A stretch of DNA of 64,000 bases from Streptomyces sp. 1-11 (lineage in GTDB: Bacteria; Actinomycetota; Actinomycetes; Streptomycetales; Streptomycetaceae), in assembly GCF_007176755.1 (NCBI RefSeq), contig NZ_BJTV01000011.1, positions 225,814 to 289,813 on the forward strand. The letters are read 5' to 3'. The position numbers and the translations under genes are program-made. The number at the start of each line of letters is the position of its first letter. Within the stretch, counting starts at the first letter, position 1. Under the pieces are notes generated by a model. It did not search any database and had not been told where the DNA came from. It worked only from the letters and a program-made list of their open reading frames with translations. Below, piece after piece: positions 1-7,687 of this stretch.

Positions 1-513
1 CACTTCCTCCGTCTCGACCTGGCGGACGGCACCCTTCCGCCGCTGCTGGAGACCCCGCCGGGTGTCGAGCTGCGCACCGCCGCGGACTACGCGGACGACC
101 CGCGTCCGCTGTTCGAGCTGGACGCGGCGACGGTGACCGACGAACCGGGCATGGTGCCGGTGGAGTTCACCGACTACGACGCCTGGCTCGAGCACAACTG
201 GCGGCACCCGCTGCTGAACCAGGAGCTGACCACCGTCGCGGTCGCCGACGGCCGGCCGGTCGCCTTCACGGTGGCCTACACCGACGGCGCCACCCGGTAC
301 ACCACCGCGATGACCGGCACCCTGCGCGCCCACCGCGGCCGCGGCCTGGCCAAGCTCGTCAAGATCCACTCGCTGCACCGCGCCCGCGCCGCCGGCGTCA
401 CGGAGGCCTTCACGGGCAACGACGCCGGCAACGAGCCGATGATCGCGGTCAACAAGTGGCTCGGGTACGAGGTCTGCGCGTCGGAGGTGCGCTATGTCCG
501 CGCGGCCGGCTGA
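1..513 (+). CDS. GNAT family N-acetyltransferase, C-terminal part (5' end outside window)
   Basis: The reading frame is open from base 1 and stops with TGA at 511-513, so only about 170 C-terminal residues are visible. The GNAT signature is seen as the acetyl-CoA pyrophosphate-binding motif A (LRAHRGRGLAKLVK), followed by a helix and the typical C-terminal pattern NEPMIAVNKWLGYEV, in which the Asn residues and the LGY strand pack on the cofactor. GNAT proteins transfer an acetyl group to an amine; the acceptor cannot be told here. The 3' end overlaps the next gene by 20 nt, which suggests translational coupling. A full-length check needs the upstream contig. Confidence 0.85.
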   Translation, partial: HFLRLDLADGTLPPLLETPPGVELRTAADYADDPRPLFELDAATVTDEPGMVPVEFTDYDAWLEHNWRHPLLNQELTTVAVADGRPVAFTVAYTDGATRYTTAMTGTLRAHRGRGLAKLVKIHSLHRARAAGVTEAFTGNDAGNEPMIAVNKWLGYEVCASEVRYVRAAG

Positions 514-994
514 GCCGTCCGGCCGGGTGGAGGTCGTCCTGGTCAAGGGCGGCCGTACGAAGATCCGCTACCCGGCGGAGCTGCTGCGGGAGGACGGCGC
601 CCGCGTGTCGGTGCGGGCCCCGTGGGCGGGCGCGGGCGTGCGCGACTTCGGGTTCGTGCGCTTCGAGCCGGGTGACGTGTTCACCGAGCACTACTGGCTG
701 GACCGGTGGTACTCGGTGAAGGAGGTCCGGGCCGGGGACGGCGCCCTGAAGGGCTGGTACTGCGACGTCACCCGGCCGGCCACCCGGGCCGGCGCCGAAC
801 TGGTCGTCGAGGACCTCGACCTCGACCTGTGGCGCTCCGCCGACGGCACGGACGTGCGGCGGCTGGACGAGGACGAGTTCGCCGCGAGCGGGCTCGCGGA
901 GCGGGACCCGGTGGCCGCCCGCGCCGCCGCGGCCGCGCTGGACGAACTGGAGGCGCTGGCCCGCGGGGGCGGCTTCGACGACCTGCTGGCCTGA
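494..994 (+). CDS. DUF402 domain protein (FomD/Ntdp-like phosphohydrolase fold)
   Basis: 166 residues, ATG start inside the end of the GNAT gene. The sequence shows the DUF402 pattern: an early aromatic/charged strand set, WYCDV (about 88-92), the acidic strand VEDLDLDLW (105-113) and a DEDEF turn (125-129). Members with known activity (FomD, nucleoside tri/diphosphatase Ntdp) hydrolyse nucleotide phosphate bonds with divalent metals bound by such Asp/Glu residues. The substrate of this protein is unknown. It is probably cytoplasmic, with no signal or membrane segment. The overlap with the acetyltransferase suggests one transcript. The gene family is clear; the function is inferred. Confidence 0.85.
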   Translation: MSARPAEPSGRVEVVLVKGGRTKIRYPAELLREDGARVSVRAPWAGAGVRDFGFVRFEPGDVFTEHYWLDRWYSVKEVRAGDGALKGWYCDVTRPATRAGAELVVEDLDLDLWRSADGTDVRRLDEDEFAASGLAERDPVAARAAAAALDELEALARGGGFDDLLA

Positions 995-1030
995 AGACCG
1001 CCCGGGACCGGCGGCGGGCCCCGTGGGCCG

Positions 1031-1651
1031 CTACACGCCCGCCAGCACCGCGTACCGCTCGTCGTCCACGGCCCCGCCCCACAGCTCCGGGTCGCCGGAC
1101 AGCCGTTCCACGCGCGTGTGGCGGGCGACCGGCTCCAGCAGGGCGACGAGCCGGTCGGCGGGTATGCCGACCGGGTCCAGAGTCCCCCAGACGCCCTCGA
1201 CCAGCACGAACCGGCCCCCGGGCCGCAGCAGGGTGCGCCAGTGGCGCAGGACGCGCTCGGGATCGGACAGCGCCCACAGCACGTGCCGGACCAGGACCAC
1301 GTCGTAACGCAGCTCGCCCACCGGCGGTGCCGCGGCGTCCCCCTGGAGTACCACCGCGTCCCGCCCGGCGAGCTTGGCGCGGGCCAGGGCGGCCATGGCC
1401 GGGGAGCTGTCCACCCCGGTCACCCGGTGTCCCTGCTCGGCGGCGAGGAGCGACAGGCTGCCGGTGCCGCAGCCGAGGTCGAGGACGTCGGCGGGGCGCC
1501 CGGGCAGCCAGCCGCGCAGCCGGTCGGCCCAGGCGGCCCGCACCCCGGGGGGCCGCAGGCCGTGATCGGGCTCGTCGTCGAAGGCGGCGGCCTGCGCGTC
1601 CCAGTCCACCCCGGCGTCCGTCGCGGCCCGTCGGGCGCTCTCGTTCGTCAT
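1031..1651 (-). CDS. Class I SAM-dependent methyltransferase
   Basis: 206 residues. SAM-binding motif I is VLDLGCGTGSLSLL (about 56-69), followed by the acidic post-I strand VTGVDSSPAM, the motif II-like GDAAAPP and the strand DVVLVRHVLWAL. This is the UbiE/type 11 methyltransferase layout. I chose the ATG at 1651 (MTNESARRAA) rather than the long upstream open frame, which is only high-GC read-through. The substrate cannot be told. It is convergent with the DUF402 gene (37 nt apart) and stands alone on its strand. The length is normal for a small stand-alone methyltransferase. Confidence 0.88.
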   Translation of the reverse strand: MTNESARRAATDAGVDWDAQAAAFDDEPDHGLRPPGVRAAWADRLRGWLPGRPADVLDLGCGTGSLSLLAAEQGHRVTGVDSSPAMAALARAKLAGRDAVVLQGDAAAPPVGELRYDVVLVRHVLWALSDPERVLRHWRTLLRPGGRFVLVEGVWGTLDPVGIPADRLVALLEPVARHTRVERLSGDPELWGGAVDDERYAVLAGV

Positions 1652-1763
1652 GTACCGAAGAGTGACATCCGCCACTGACAATCCGGCATCGATGAGCAAG
1701 TCTCCCCAAAAGCGTCTATCTCCGCCCCAACGCGGAACCCGGTAGGCCGGTGAGGAGGCAGCC

Positions 1764-1898
1764 ATGCGCCGTGTGACCCTGCAGAAGCCGCTGAAGAGGA
1801 CGGACAGCCGCCGGCTCCGCGAAGAGGCGGAGGAGCGCCCGGCGGGGCGTCCGGAGGTGCGAAAGGACATCGCTCGCACCTGGTGGCCCGCCGGGTAG
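1764..1898 (+). CDS. Small basic protein, 44 aa, unknown function
   Basis: A short frame starting ATG at 1764 and ending TAG at 1896-1898, preceded by a full-strength ribosome binding site GAGGAGG (1752-1758) at 5-nt spacing. The product begins MRRVTLQKPLKR and ends ARTWWPAG. It is rich in Arg and Glu, hydrophilic, with no membrane segment or cysteine. It lies between the divergently read methyltransferase and the 3' end of proP, in a gap that would otherwise be empty. The RBS is the main evidence. I do not recognise a family, although such small charged proteins are common in Streptomyces. Conservation of the start, stop and WWP tail in relatives would settle it. Confidence 0.55.
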   Translation: MRRVTLQKPLKRTDSRRLREEAEERPAGRPEVRKDIARTWWPAG

Positions 1899-1935
1899 AC
1901 GGCCCGCGTCCGCCGCTGAGTGGGCCGGCGGGGTC

Positions 1936-3429
1936 TCAGAACCTGGGGTCGGCGAACTGGACCTGGACGAGCGCGGCGGCTTCCTCCTCCGTCTCGACGG
2001 AGGGCGGCGAGCCGGCGAGCGGTTCGTTGGCCGTCTCCTTCATGCACAGGACGGCGACGACGCCCACGACGGCGGCGGCCGTTGCGTAGTAGGCCGGCAT
2101 GAGGTTGGTGCCGAAGGCGCCGATCAGCGCGGTGATCACCAGCGGGGTCGTGCCGCCGAACAAGGATGTCGACAGGTTGTAGGCGACGGCGAGGGAGCCG
2201 TAGCGGACGTGGGTGGGGAAGATCGCCGGGAGCGCCGCCGACATCGTGCCGAGCATCGCCACCAGGGAGAGGCCCATCAGGACCAGACCCAGGGCGATGA
2301 GGACGACGCTGCCCTGCCGGATGAGCAGGAAGGACGGCACGGACAGGAAGAGGAATCCGAGCATGCCCGTCATCAGCAGCGGCTTGCGTCCGAAGCGGTC
2401 CGAGAGCCGTCCGACCTGGTTGATGACGCACATCTGCAGCACCATGACCACCAGCAGGATCAGCAGACCGTGGTTGGTTCCGTAGCCGAGTTCGTCGGAC
2501 AGGTAGGTCGGCATGTACGACAGCAGCATGTAGTCGGTGATGTTGTACGCCGCGACGAGCGCGAGGCACAGCAGCAGCGGCCGCCAGTGACGGGTGAAGA
2601 TCTTGCCGAGGTCTCCGGCGGCCGAGGTCTCCACCGCGTTCGCGGCCTCGGTCGCCTTGCCCTGGCCGCCCTCCAGTTTCCGGAACGCCGGCGTCTCGTC
2701 CAGCTTGAGCCGCAGGTACAAACCAATGAGGCCGAGCGGGGCCGCGACCAGGAAGGGCACGCGCCAGCCCCAGTGCAGCATCTGGTCGTCGCTGAGGAAG
2801 CTGCTGAGGACGACGACGAGGCCGGAGGCCCCGACGTACCCGGCGAGCGTGCCGAACTCCAGGAAGCTGCCGAAGTAGCCGCGCCGCTTGTCGGGCGCGT
2901 ACTCGGCGATGAAGGTCGACGCGCCTCCGTACTCGCCGCCGGTCGAGAACCCCTGCACCAGCCGGAAAAGGATCAGCAGGGCGGGGGCCCACAGACCGAT
3001 GGCGTCGTGCGAGGGGATGAGGCCGATGGCGAACGTCCCCACCGCCATCATGATCATGGTCGCGGCGAGGATGCGCTTGCGGCCGAGCTTGTCGCCGAGC
3101 GGTCCGAAGACCATGCCGCCGACCGGGCGTACAAGGAAGGCGACCGCGAAGGTGGCGAAGGTGCTGAGCAGCTGGGCGGTGCCGCTGGCGGAGGGGAAGA
3201 AGACCTGGCCGATGGTGGAGGCGAGGTAGCTGTAGATGCCGAAGTCGTACCACTCCATCGCGTTGCCGAGCGCGGCCGCCTTGGTGGCGCGCTTGACCGC
3301 CGCCTCGTCGGTCACGGTGATGTCGCTGCGGCGCAGCTTCGGGTGGCGTCGTCGCTCGATCGCGCGGAACAGGGTCCGGTGACGCCTGACCGCTGCGTGG
3401 TCCACGGGCTCGTCGTCGGTCGCCGCCAT
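1936..3429 (-). CDS. proP: MHS-family MFS transporter, ProP-type proline/glycine betaine:H+ symporter
   Basis: 497 residues with about 12 membrane segments. Close to E. coli ProP in layout: GNAMEWYDFGIYSYLA in TM1, the motif-A loop GPLGDKLGRKRI, FRLVQGFSTGGEYGGAS with AEYAPDKRRG, and GWRVPFLVAAPLGLIGLYLR before the acidic loop DETPAFRKLE. ProP-type carriers import compatible solutes such as proline or betaine with protons under osmotic stress; the substrate here is inferred from similarity. The C-terminus has a Glu-rich tail (VETEEEAAALVQVQ) but not the long coiled coil of E. coli ProP. The ATG at 3429 follows AAAGGAA; a GTG two codons upstream is possible. It is divergent from the AA10 gene. 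Confidence 0.85.
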   Translation of the reverse strand: MAATDDEPVDHAAVRRHRTLFRAIERRRHPKLRRSDITVTDEAAVKRATKAAALGNAMEWYDFGIYSYLASTIGQVFFPSASGTAQLLSTFATFAVAFLVRPVGGMVFGPLGDKLGRKRILAATMIMMAVGTFAIGLIPSHDAIGLWAPALLILFRLVQGFSTGGEYGGASTFIAEYAPDKRRGYFGSFLEFGTLAGYVGASGLVVVLSSFLSDDQMLHWGWRVPFLVAAPLGLIGLYLRLKLDETPAFRKLEGGQGKATEAANAVETSAAGDLGKIFTRHWRPLLLCLALVAAYNITDYMLLSYMPTYLSDELGYGTNHGLLILLVVMVLQMCVINQVGRLSDRFGRKPLLMTGMLGFLFLSVPSFLLIRQGSVVLIALGLVLMGLSLVAMLGTMSAALPAIFPTHVRYGSLAVAYNLSTSLFGGTTPLVITALIGAFGTNLMPAYYATAAAVVGVVAVLCMKETANEPLAGSPPSVETEEEAAALVQVQFADPRF

Positions 3430-3699
3430 GAACACGTTCCTTTCGCCGTCGTACCCCCTGCGCCTGCACCGATCTCCCGGGCTCAAACGGGCCGCTTCGC
3501 CGCGCATCCGTCCGGTCGCCACGCGTCACCTGCCCGCACGGCCGCAACCTGAGCCCAGTCTCAGCCCTCCCTTAACTCCGCCATAAGGATCTCCTGGAAC
3601 CGCCCTCAGCAGGCGATTTCCCGGCTCCCCGGGGCTAGCTTCGGATCAACCCCACGGGATCCGACCCGCCCTTCGAGGACCGTTCCAAGGAGTTCCGGC

Positions 3700-4698
3700 A
3701 TGCCCGCACGCCGCAAGGCCGCCGCCGTCACCGTCGCCGCTCTCGGCCTGACCGCGCTCGCCGCCGTGCCCGCGTCCGCGCACGGCTCGATGGGCGACCC
3801 GGTCAGCCGGGTCGCCCAGTGCTACGCGGAGGGCCCGGAGAGCCCGCGGTCGGCGGCGTGCCGGGCGGCCGTCGCGGCGGGCGGCGCCCAGGCGCTGTAC
3901 GACTGGAACGGCATCCGGATCGGCGACGCCGCCGGGCGCCACCGTGAGCTGATCCCCGACGGCAGGCTGTGCAGCGCCGGCAACGAGGAGTTCAAAGGTC
4001 TCGACCTGGCCCGCTCCGACTGGCCGGCGACGAGCGTGCACAGCGGGGTCCGCACCTTCAGGTACCGGGTGACCGCTCCGCACAGGGGCACCTTCACGGT
4101 GTACGCGACGAAGCCCGGGTACGACCCGGCGAAGCCGCTCGGCTGGTCCGGCCTGGACCTGGAGCACCCGGTCGCGACGGTCACCGACCCGGTCGCCTCG
4201 GGCGGGTTCTACACCTTCACGGGCACCCTTCCCGAGCGCACCGGCAGGCAGCTCCTGTACGCGGTCTGGCAGCGCTCGGACAGCCCGGAGGCCTTCTACT
4301 CCTGCTCCGACGTGGACTTCGGCGGCGGTGCCGACGGCGGCAACGGCAGCGGAGACGACGCGGGCACCGGCGGCCCGGAGGGCGGCACCGGCGCGAGCGC
4401 CCCCGCGCCGGGCGCCTCCGCCCCCTCCGACGAGCAGATCGAGGCCGGTGCCGGCCGGTCGACGGTCGGGCACCACGGGCACGGGGACGCCGGCGCGAGC
4501 GCGTCCGCCCGGCCCACCACGGCGGCCGCGCCCAACCGGCCGGCGGCCGCCGGCGGCGCGCCGGACCTGGCCGAGACCGGCGCCTCCACCGGCACCTCGT
4601 ACGTCGCGGTCGGCGGGGCGGCGGCCCTGGCGCTCGGTTCGGCGGCGCTGTTCCTCTCCGTCCGGCGGCGCTCGGCGGGCGGCCGGCCGGGCCGCTGA
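3700..4698 (+). CDS. Secreted AA10 lytic polysaccharide monooxygenase with LAETG sortase-type tail
   Basis: 332 residues with RBS AAGGAG (3687-3692). A signal peptide of 27 residues ends ASA, so the mature protein starts at His28, which with His114 (in WPATSVHSGV) would form the copper histidine brace of AA10 enzymes. The core ends near residue 208 with AFYSCSDVDF. AA10 enzymes oxidatively cleave crystalline chitin or cellulose; the substrate is not decidable here. After a Gly/Ser/Ala/Pro-rich linker (about 210-285) comes LAETG (290-294), a hydrophobic segment and a basic end, which is a class E (LAxTG) sortase signal. The enzyme is therefore probably cell-wall anchored rather than freely secreted. 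No carbohydrate-binding module follows the core. Confidence 0.88.
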   Translation: MPARRKAAAVTVAALGLTALAAVPASAHGSMGDPVSRVAQCYAEGPESPRSAACRAAVAAGGAQALYDWNGIRIGDAAGRHRELIPDGRLCSAGNEEFKGLDLARSDWPATSVHSGVRTFRYRVTAPHRGTFTVYATKPGYDPAKPLGWSGLDLEHPVATVTDPVASGGFYTFTGTLPERTGRQLLYAVWQRSDSPEAFYSCSDVDFGGGADGGNGSGDDAGTGGPEGGTGASAPAPGASAPSDEQIEAGAGRSTVGHHGHGDAGASASARPTTAAAPNRPAAAGGAPDLAETGASTGTSYVAVGGAAALALGSAALFLSVRRRSAGGRPGR

Positions 4699-4710
4699 GC
4701 CCGGCAGGCT

Positions 4711-4749
4711 CCGGGGCCCGTCCGGCGGCTCAGGCCGGACGGGCCCCGG
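4711..4749. terminator. Bidirectional hairpin terminator between AA10 gene and lipase
   Basis: A perfect 16-bp stem: CCGGGGCCCGTCCGGC (4711-4726) pairs with 4734-4749 across a 7-nt loop (GGCTCAG). It sits 12 nt after the AA10 stop and just beyond the lipase stop on the other strand, so it can serve both convergent genes. There is no U-tract, as usual in Streptomyces. Confidence 0.8.
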
Positions 4750-4756
4750 CCGCGCG

Positions 4757-5617
4757 TCAGCTGAAGACCGACGCGCAGGTGGTGGCCGTGGCGTGGGCCG
4801 GGTCGAGGGCGTTGGCCACCTCGTGGAAGGCGATCCGGTCGGTCAGCGCGATCGCCACGTGCTCGGACAGGTCGAGCGGGCACAGGTCCTGGAGCAGGAC
4901 GTTGCGCACGTCGGGGCCGCTCAGGTACTGGTTCCGCCAGGGGGTGGCCACCTCGTCGTACTTGGTGGCGATGACGGTGTAGTGCACTCCGGGGACGGTG
5001 TCGCCGCCCGCGTTGAGCCTGGTGAGGAACGCGGAGCCGGCGATCTGGTCGGCGAGGCCGGGGGTGGTGGCCTTGACCAGGTCCTCGGCGCCCGGGAAGT
5101 AGGGCAGCAGGTTGGTCAGTCCGCTCAGGTCGGTGCCGTGGTTGTCGGGGGCGAGGCCGACGAGGGCGTTCACCTTGGCGGCGCCGCCGAGGAATCTCAG
5201 GTAGTAGCGGGGCATCATGCCGCCCTGGGAGTGGCCGACCAGGTCGGCCTTTTCGGCGCCGGTGGCGGCGAGCACCTTGTCGACGTAGGCGGCGAGCTGC
5301 TCGGCCGACTTGTCGATGGGGCCGAGGCCGTGGAAGAGGGGGACGCCGGGCAACTGGCCGTAGTCCAGGGAGAAGACGCAGTACCCGCGGTGCTTCAGGT
5401 ACGGGGCGAGGGACAGCCAGTTGTCGACGGAGTTGCCCAGGGTGCCGTGGACCAGGACGACCGGGCGGGGGTGGGCGGCCGAGGGCTTGCAAGAGTAGTC
5501 GTTCCAGCCCGAGCTGGGAGCGGTGGCGGCGTGCGCGGCGGCGGCGGGGACGACGGCGACGGCGGCGGTGAGGAGCAGCGCGGCGAGGGGTCTGAGCGCT
5601 CGTTTCCAGGGCAGCAT
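4757..5617 (-). CDS. Secreted alpha/beta-hydrolase lipase (LipA/lipase class 2 type)
   Basis: 286 residues. An N-terminal basic stretch and hydrophobic core with AAAAHA form a Sec signal peptide of about 31 residues. The mature part has the oxyanion strand VVLVHGTLG, the nucleophile elbow GHSQGG with Ser130, a likely Asp in TKYDEVATP and His in LSEHVAI. Cys residues near both ends (YSC, TTCASVF) may form disulfides. It would hydrolyse extracellular triglycerides or esters. It is convergent with the AA10 gene. In my memory of S. coelicolor gene order a secreted lipase follows a cellulose-binding-type protein in the same place. A short leader holds two GTTACG repeats near 5700-5740 of unknown role. 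Confidence 0.87.
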   Translation of the reverse strand: MLPWKRALRPLAALLLTAAVAVVPAAAAHAATAPSSGWNDYSCKPSAAHPRPVVLVHGTLGNSVDNWLSLAPYLKHRGYCVFSLDYGQLPGVPLFHGLGPIDKSAEQLAAYVDKVLAATGAEKADLVGHSQGGMMPRYYLRFLGGAAKVNALVGLAPDNHGTDLSGLTNLLPYFPGAEDLVKATTPGLADQIAGSAFLTRLNAGGDTVPGVHYTVIATKYDEVATPWRNQYLSGPDVRNVLLQDLCPLDLSEHVAIALTDRIAFHEVANALDPAHATATTCASVFS

Positions 5618-5791
5618 CGTGTGATCTCCTTGCGGCTCAAGGGAGGTGCGGCGGACGACCTGTCCCTGTGATCCGGATCACGAGGATGCTGTTCACCCGT
5701 CAAGTTACGGGCGAGTAGTGCAGGCGTGAAGTTACGCGTCAGTAAAAACTTCCAGTGATAACCGCGAACTCGCCCCGGTGTTGACGGACCG

Positions 5792-6238
5792 TCACCAGGC
5801 AGGCCGAACGGGGCCCTGGGGCGTGATCCGCAGCAGGCGCTCGCGCAGCGCGGCGGCCTCACCCTCGCCCAGCAGCTCCGCCCACGCCCCCACCACCTCG
5901 GCGGCCGCCGCCTCCGCGGCCCGCGTGCACTCCCAGCCGCGCCCGGTGAGCACGACGAGCCGGGCCCGCGCGTCCGCGGGGTGCGGGCGCCGCTCGGCGT
6001 ACCCCTTGCGCACGATCTCCTCCACGAGCTGGCTCGCGGCCTGCTTGGTCACCCCGAGGTGCGCGGCGAGGTCGGTGACGGTGGCACCGTCCGGCGCGAG
6101 CCGCGCGAAGGCGAAGCCGTGGGCGGGCCGAACGTCCGTGAAGCCGCGGGCCTCGACCCCGTCGTGGATGCGCTGGACGAGGTCACCCGCGACGGCGAGC
6201 AGGGCGGCGGACAGGGCCATGGCTTCGGAGTTCTGCAC
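5792..6238 (-). CDS. MarR-family transcriptional regulator
   Basis: 148 residues. A winged helix is visible: recognition region VTDLAAHLGVTKQAASQLVEEI (about 53-76, split here for description), then the wing KGYAERRPHPADARARLVVLTGRG (about 79-102). MarR proteins bind DNA as dimers and lose binding when a ligand or oxidation changes them. The gene is divergent from a small cupin, and the 84-nt intergenic region holds an array of TTGAC/GTCAA inverted repeats that is the obvious operator, so autorepression and control of the cupin are likely. The ligand is unknown. An internal start (MALSAALL) six codons downstream is possible. Confidence 0.87.
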   Translation of the reverse strand: MQNSEAMALSAALLAVAGDLVQRIHDGVEARGFTDVRPAHGFAFARLAPDGATVTDLAAHLGVTKQAASQLVEEIVRKGYAERRPHPADARARLVVLTGRGWECTRAAEAAAAEVVGAWAELLGEGEAAALRERLLRITPQGPVRPAW

Positions 6239-6256
6239 GCAGGCATTGAAACACCC

Positions 6257-6303
6257 TTGACGAACCAGTCAACCAGCTTGACCATGTAGTCAACCTACTT
6301 GAC
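6257..6303. promoter_or_regulatory. MarR operator array: TTGAC-N6-GTCAA repeated at 21-bp spacing
   Basis: Two perfect inverted repeats TTGAC-N6-GTCAA lie at 6257-6272 and 6278-6293, exactly 21 bp apart, and a third TTGAC half-site starts at 6299, again 21 bp on. Two helical turns between copies places bound dimers on the same DNA face. The array fills the space between the marR start (6238) and the cupin start (6323), so it probably covers both promoters. Confidence 0.75.
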
Positions 6304-6322
6304 TAGTTGGACGGAGACCGTC

Positions 6323-6697
6323 ATGCCAGTGGTCCGCGCGGCCGAGGCCGTGACCCACGAGATTCACGGCGCCCGCTTCATCTCGTACGCCACCCCGCTC
6401 ACCGGGAGCAGGGAGCTGTGCGCGTGGCGGGGCGAGATCCCCGCCGGGACCAGGGCGCCGGCCCACACCGTCGACCGGGAGGAGATCTTCCACCTGCTCG
6501 TCGGCGAACTGCTGATCACCCTCGACGGCGACACCGAGCGCGTCCGCGCCGGCGACACGGTGATCGTCGGCGCCGGCGCGACCTTGGCCGTGGAGAACCC
6601 CACCGACCACACCGCGCTCTCGTGGGTCACCACCTCGGTGGGTCTCACAGCCCGGCTGGCCGACGGCACGGTCATCACTCCGCCGTGGGCCAACTGA
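6323..6697 (+). CDS. Single-domain cupin protein
   Basis: 124 residues starting at ATG 6323 (MPVVRAAEAV), preceded by ACGGAG at 6-nt spacing. An upstream in-frame TTG at 6299 overlaps the operator array and is not a convincing start. The cupin barrel is seen in PAHTVDREEIFHLLVGE (His48, Glu54 as likely metal ligands), GDTVIVGAGATLAVENPTD and SWVTTS. Small cupins of this kind bind a metal and act as isomerases, dioxygenases or sensors; no specific activity can be named. It is divergent from and probably repressed by the MarR protein. It ends in a hairpin shared with the convergent Y-family gene. Confidence 0.82.
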   Translation: MPVVRAAEAVTHEIHGARFISYATPLTGSRELCAWRGEIPAGTRAPAHTVDREEIFHLLVGELLITLDGDTERVRAGDTVIVGAGATLAVENPTDHTALSWVTTSVGLTARLADGTVITPPWAN

Positions 6698-6719
6698 GCC
6701 TCCGGCGCCGGGGACTCAG
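6694..6719. terminator. Short hairpin overlapping both convergent stop codons
   Basis: CTGAG (6694-6698) pairs with CTCAG (6715-6719) and the inner CCGGCGCCGG is self-complementary. The cupin TGA and the imuB-like TGA both lie inside the hairpin, so the two convergent genes are only 18 nt apart. Confidence 0.5.
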
Positions 6720-7687
6720 GCGGCCAGCGCCCCCGGCATCACCGCCCGGGGCCCGAACTTCGCCCGGGCGCGGTCCGCGACCTCCTCGACGCGGCGGACC
6801 TTCTCGTCCACGGGGTCGAAGGTGAGCTGGTGGGCGGCCTGGTCGGCGGGGGTGAGGCCCTCGGCGCGCAGGGCGAGCGCGCGGACCCGGGCGCGCTGCA
6901 GGCCGAGCGACTCGTACATGCCGTAGGCCGCCCTCGTCAGCGCGGCCGAGTGCGCGGTCGGCTCCGCCAGGGTGCGGCTGCGGGTGGTCGAGGAGCGGTC
7001 GGCGTAGCGCACGGTGAGGGTCAGGGTGCGGCAGACCTTCTCCACCGCGCGCAGCCGGGCGCCGATCTCCCCGGCCGCGGACAGCAGCGCCCTGCGGTGC
7101 CGGGCGGGGTCCAGTTCGTCCAGCTCGAAGGCGCGTTCGGTGGCGAGGGAGCGTGAGACGGCGTTCGGGACGACCCGGCCGCGGTCGACGCCGTTCGCCT
7201 TGTCGTGCAGCTCGCGGCCCGCCTTGGCGCCGATCAGCCGCTGGAGCGTGGACAGGGGCGTGCCGGCCACCCGGCCGAGGGTGTCCAGGCCGTACTCGCA
7301 CAGGGTGCGGGCGGTCGCGGGGCCGACGCCGGGCAGCGCGGCGACGGGCCGGCCGGCGAGGAACTCCGCGACGGCGTCCGGCTCCGCGGGGACGGCGCAG
7401 GTCACTCCGGGGCGGGCCTCGCGCAGCGCCATCCGGGCCAGCATCGGGCCCGGTCCGGCGCCGATCAGACAGTCGACGCCGTGCAGCGCGAGGGCGCGGA
7501 CCCGGATCACCGAGGCCAGCTCCACCGCGCTGCGCCCGAAGTACCGCTCGGCGCCCCGGAGATCGGCCAGTGCCCCGTCCGGCGGCAGCGCCTCCACGAC
7601 CGGGGTGAACTCCTCCAGCAGCCCGAGCAGCCCGGGCAGGGCCGCCTCGCGCATCGGCGGCTGGAAACGTACGCAGAGGATCGTCAT
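6716..7687 (-). CDS. Y-family DNA polymerase-like protein, ImuB-type (likely non-catalytic)
   Basis: 323 residues with ATG overlapping the dnaE2 stop by 4 nt (ATGA). The Y-family fold is clear: TPVVEALPPDGALADLRG (about 28-45) aligns with the palm motif of DinB, and a helix-hairpin-helix AALPGVGPATARTL (about 116-129) follows. However, the first catalytic Asp motif (VDMDAFF in DinB) is CVRFQPP here, and the S-x-D-E pair reads P-P-D-G (Asp37, Gly38), so the metal-binding carboxylates are largely missing. That is the hallmark of ImuB, which acts as an adaptor linking DnaE2 to the beta clamp in mutagenic repair. Older annotations call such Streptomyces genes dinP or DNA polymerase IV. Confidence 0.8.
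   Translation of the reverse strand: MTILCVRFQPPMREAALPGLLGLLEEFTPVVEALPPDGALADLRGAERYFGRSAVELASVIRVRALALHGVDCLIGAGPGPMLARMALREARPGVTCAVPAEPDAVAEFLAGRPVAALPGVGPATARTLCEYGLDTLGRVAGTPLSTLQRLIGAKAGRELHDKANGVDRGRVVPNAVSRSLATERAFELDELDPARHRRALLSAAGEIGARLRAVEKVCRTLTLTVRYADRSSTTRSRTLAEPTAHSAALTRAAYGMYESLGLQRARVRALALRAEGLTPADQAAHQLTFDPVDEKVRRVEEVADRARAKFGPRAVMPGALAA

Noticed and set aside
1653..3547. Minus-strand frame joining the methyltransferase to an upstream 630-residue stretch
   Set aside because: It is a shadow of proP in another frame; the methyltransferase has its own ATG at 1651.
4328..5671. Plus-strand frames antisense to the lipase
   Set aside because: Gly/Val/Arg-rich shadows without RBS. 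The lipase on the minus strand has a signal peptide and catalytic motifs.
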